The position numbers were made by a program, and so were the translations under genes. Under the pieces are notes generated by a model that worked only from the letters and a program-made list of their open reading frames with translations, ran no database searches and had not been told where the DNA came from. Below, piece after piece: positions 5,279 through 5,565 of a stretch of DNA of 5,565 nucleotides (position 1 is its first letter; each line of letters starts with the position of its first letter). Location of the stretch: assembly GCA_013816685.1 (NCBI GenBank), contig JACDDX010000131.1:1-5565 (forward strand), given 5' to 3'. The stretch comes from Gemmatimonadales bacterium (GTDB lineage Bacteria > Gemmatimonadota > Gemmatimonadetes > Gemmatimonadales > GWC2-71-9).

Positions 5279-5565
5279 TGCAGATCAATCGTCTCCGCCT
5301 CGTCAACTTCCGCCAGCACGAGTGCACCGAGCTCGAGCTGGGCCCGGGGCTGACCGGCATCGTCGGCCCCAACGGGGTGGGGAAAACGACGCTGCTCGAG
5401 GCGATCGCGTGGGTGATGTACGGCATGCCGGCCGCGCGGGGCGGGCGGGACAGCATCCGCCGGCGGGGCGCGCCGCCCCGCTCGCGGGTCGAGGTCGAGA
5501 TGGATTTTTCTCTCGGCCGGCATCATTACCGCGTGGTACGCGGGCTCCACAGCGCCGAGCTCTAT
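5278..5565 (+). CDS. sbcC: SbcC/Rad50-family ATPase, N-terminal part (runs off the right edge)
   Basis: The first 96 codons of an SMC-like ABC ATPase. MQINRLRLVNFRQHECTEL matches the Rad50/SbcC opening (LxLxNFRxHxxTxL, with Arg12 and His14), and IVGPNGVGKTTLLEAI contains an intact Walker A (Gly30 to Thr37, Lys36). It then continues into WVMYGMPAARGG and a basic stretch (SIRRRGAPPRSR) followed by VEVEMDFSLG and HHYRVVRGL, the usual second and third strands of the N-terminal lobe. The coiled coil, zinc hook, signature motif and Walker B lie beyond the window. SbcC/Rad50 dimerises on ATP and controls access of DNA to SbcD. The ATG at 5278 overlaps the sbcD stop in the form TGATG, typical of coupled translation of the complex. 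The ATPase head is normal, in contrast to the altered P-loop of the HerA-like protein. Alternative: RecF or another SMC-like ATPase, which the sbcD neighbour makes unlikely. Confidence 0.93.
   Translation, partial: MQINRLRLVNFRQHECTELELGPGLTGIVGPNGVGKTTLLEAIAWVMYGMPAARGGRDSIRRRGAPPRSRVEVEMDFSLGRHHYRVVRGLHSAELY

Noticed and set aside
1..5565. CRISPR array, tRNA, rRNA or insertion sequence
   Set aside because: No regularly spaced repeats, cloverleaf-like segments, rRNA-like conserved stretches, transposase motifs or flanking terminal repeats were seen.

Overview
This is a GC-rich bacterial-looking window, with strong G/C preference at third codon positions and no RNA genes, CRISPR arrays or insertion sequences that I can see. 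No gene fixes the taxon. The combination of a bacterial-type SbcCD pair with NurA and HerA, together with the composition, would fit an uncultured soil-type bacterium such as a Gemmatimonadota member, but that is an inference.

The right four fifths (1131-5565) is one co-oriented block on the + strand: a NurA-family nuclease, a HerA-like hexameric ATPase, SbcD/Mre11, and the first 96 codons of SbcC/Rad50, which runs off the right edge. In archaea the homologous four proteins (HerA, NurA, Mre11, Rad50) are encoded together and resect DNA double-strand breaks. Mre11-Rad50 processes the end, then the HerA motor drives the NurA nuclease to make a 3' overhang. The same four-part machine appears to be encoded here in a bacterial context. 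The HerA-like protein has an atypical P-loop, one residue longer than usual and with threonine in place of the last glycine, while its Walker B motif is normal. This is the most interesting molecular detail in the window.

Upstream, across a roughly 165-base divergent region (966-1130), a LuxR-type helix-turn-helix protein is read leftwards (487-774). Its reading frame continues upstream as coding-like sequence to base 957, where it meets a stop without passing an ATG, GTG or TTG. Two ATGs just beyond lie in other frames. This suggests a frameshift, a sequence error or an unusual start.

At the left end (56-261, - strand) is the scar of an NAD-dependent sugar epimerase/decarboxylase gene of the UDP-glucuronate decarboxylase type. 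Its first ~18 codons, with a good ribosome binding site and the Rossmann glycine motif, are joined out of frame to its last ~34 codons, and about 260 codons between are missing. The 225-base stretch between this scar and the LuxR gene holds a perfect 7-bp inverted repeat and an imperfect 13-base direct repeat. Both could be regulator sites.
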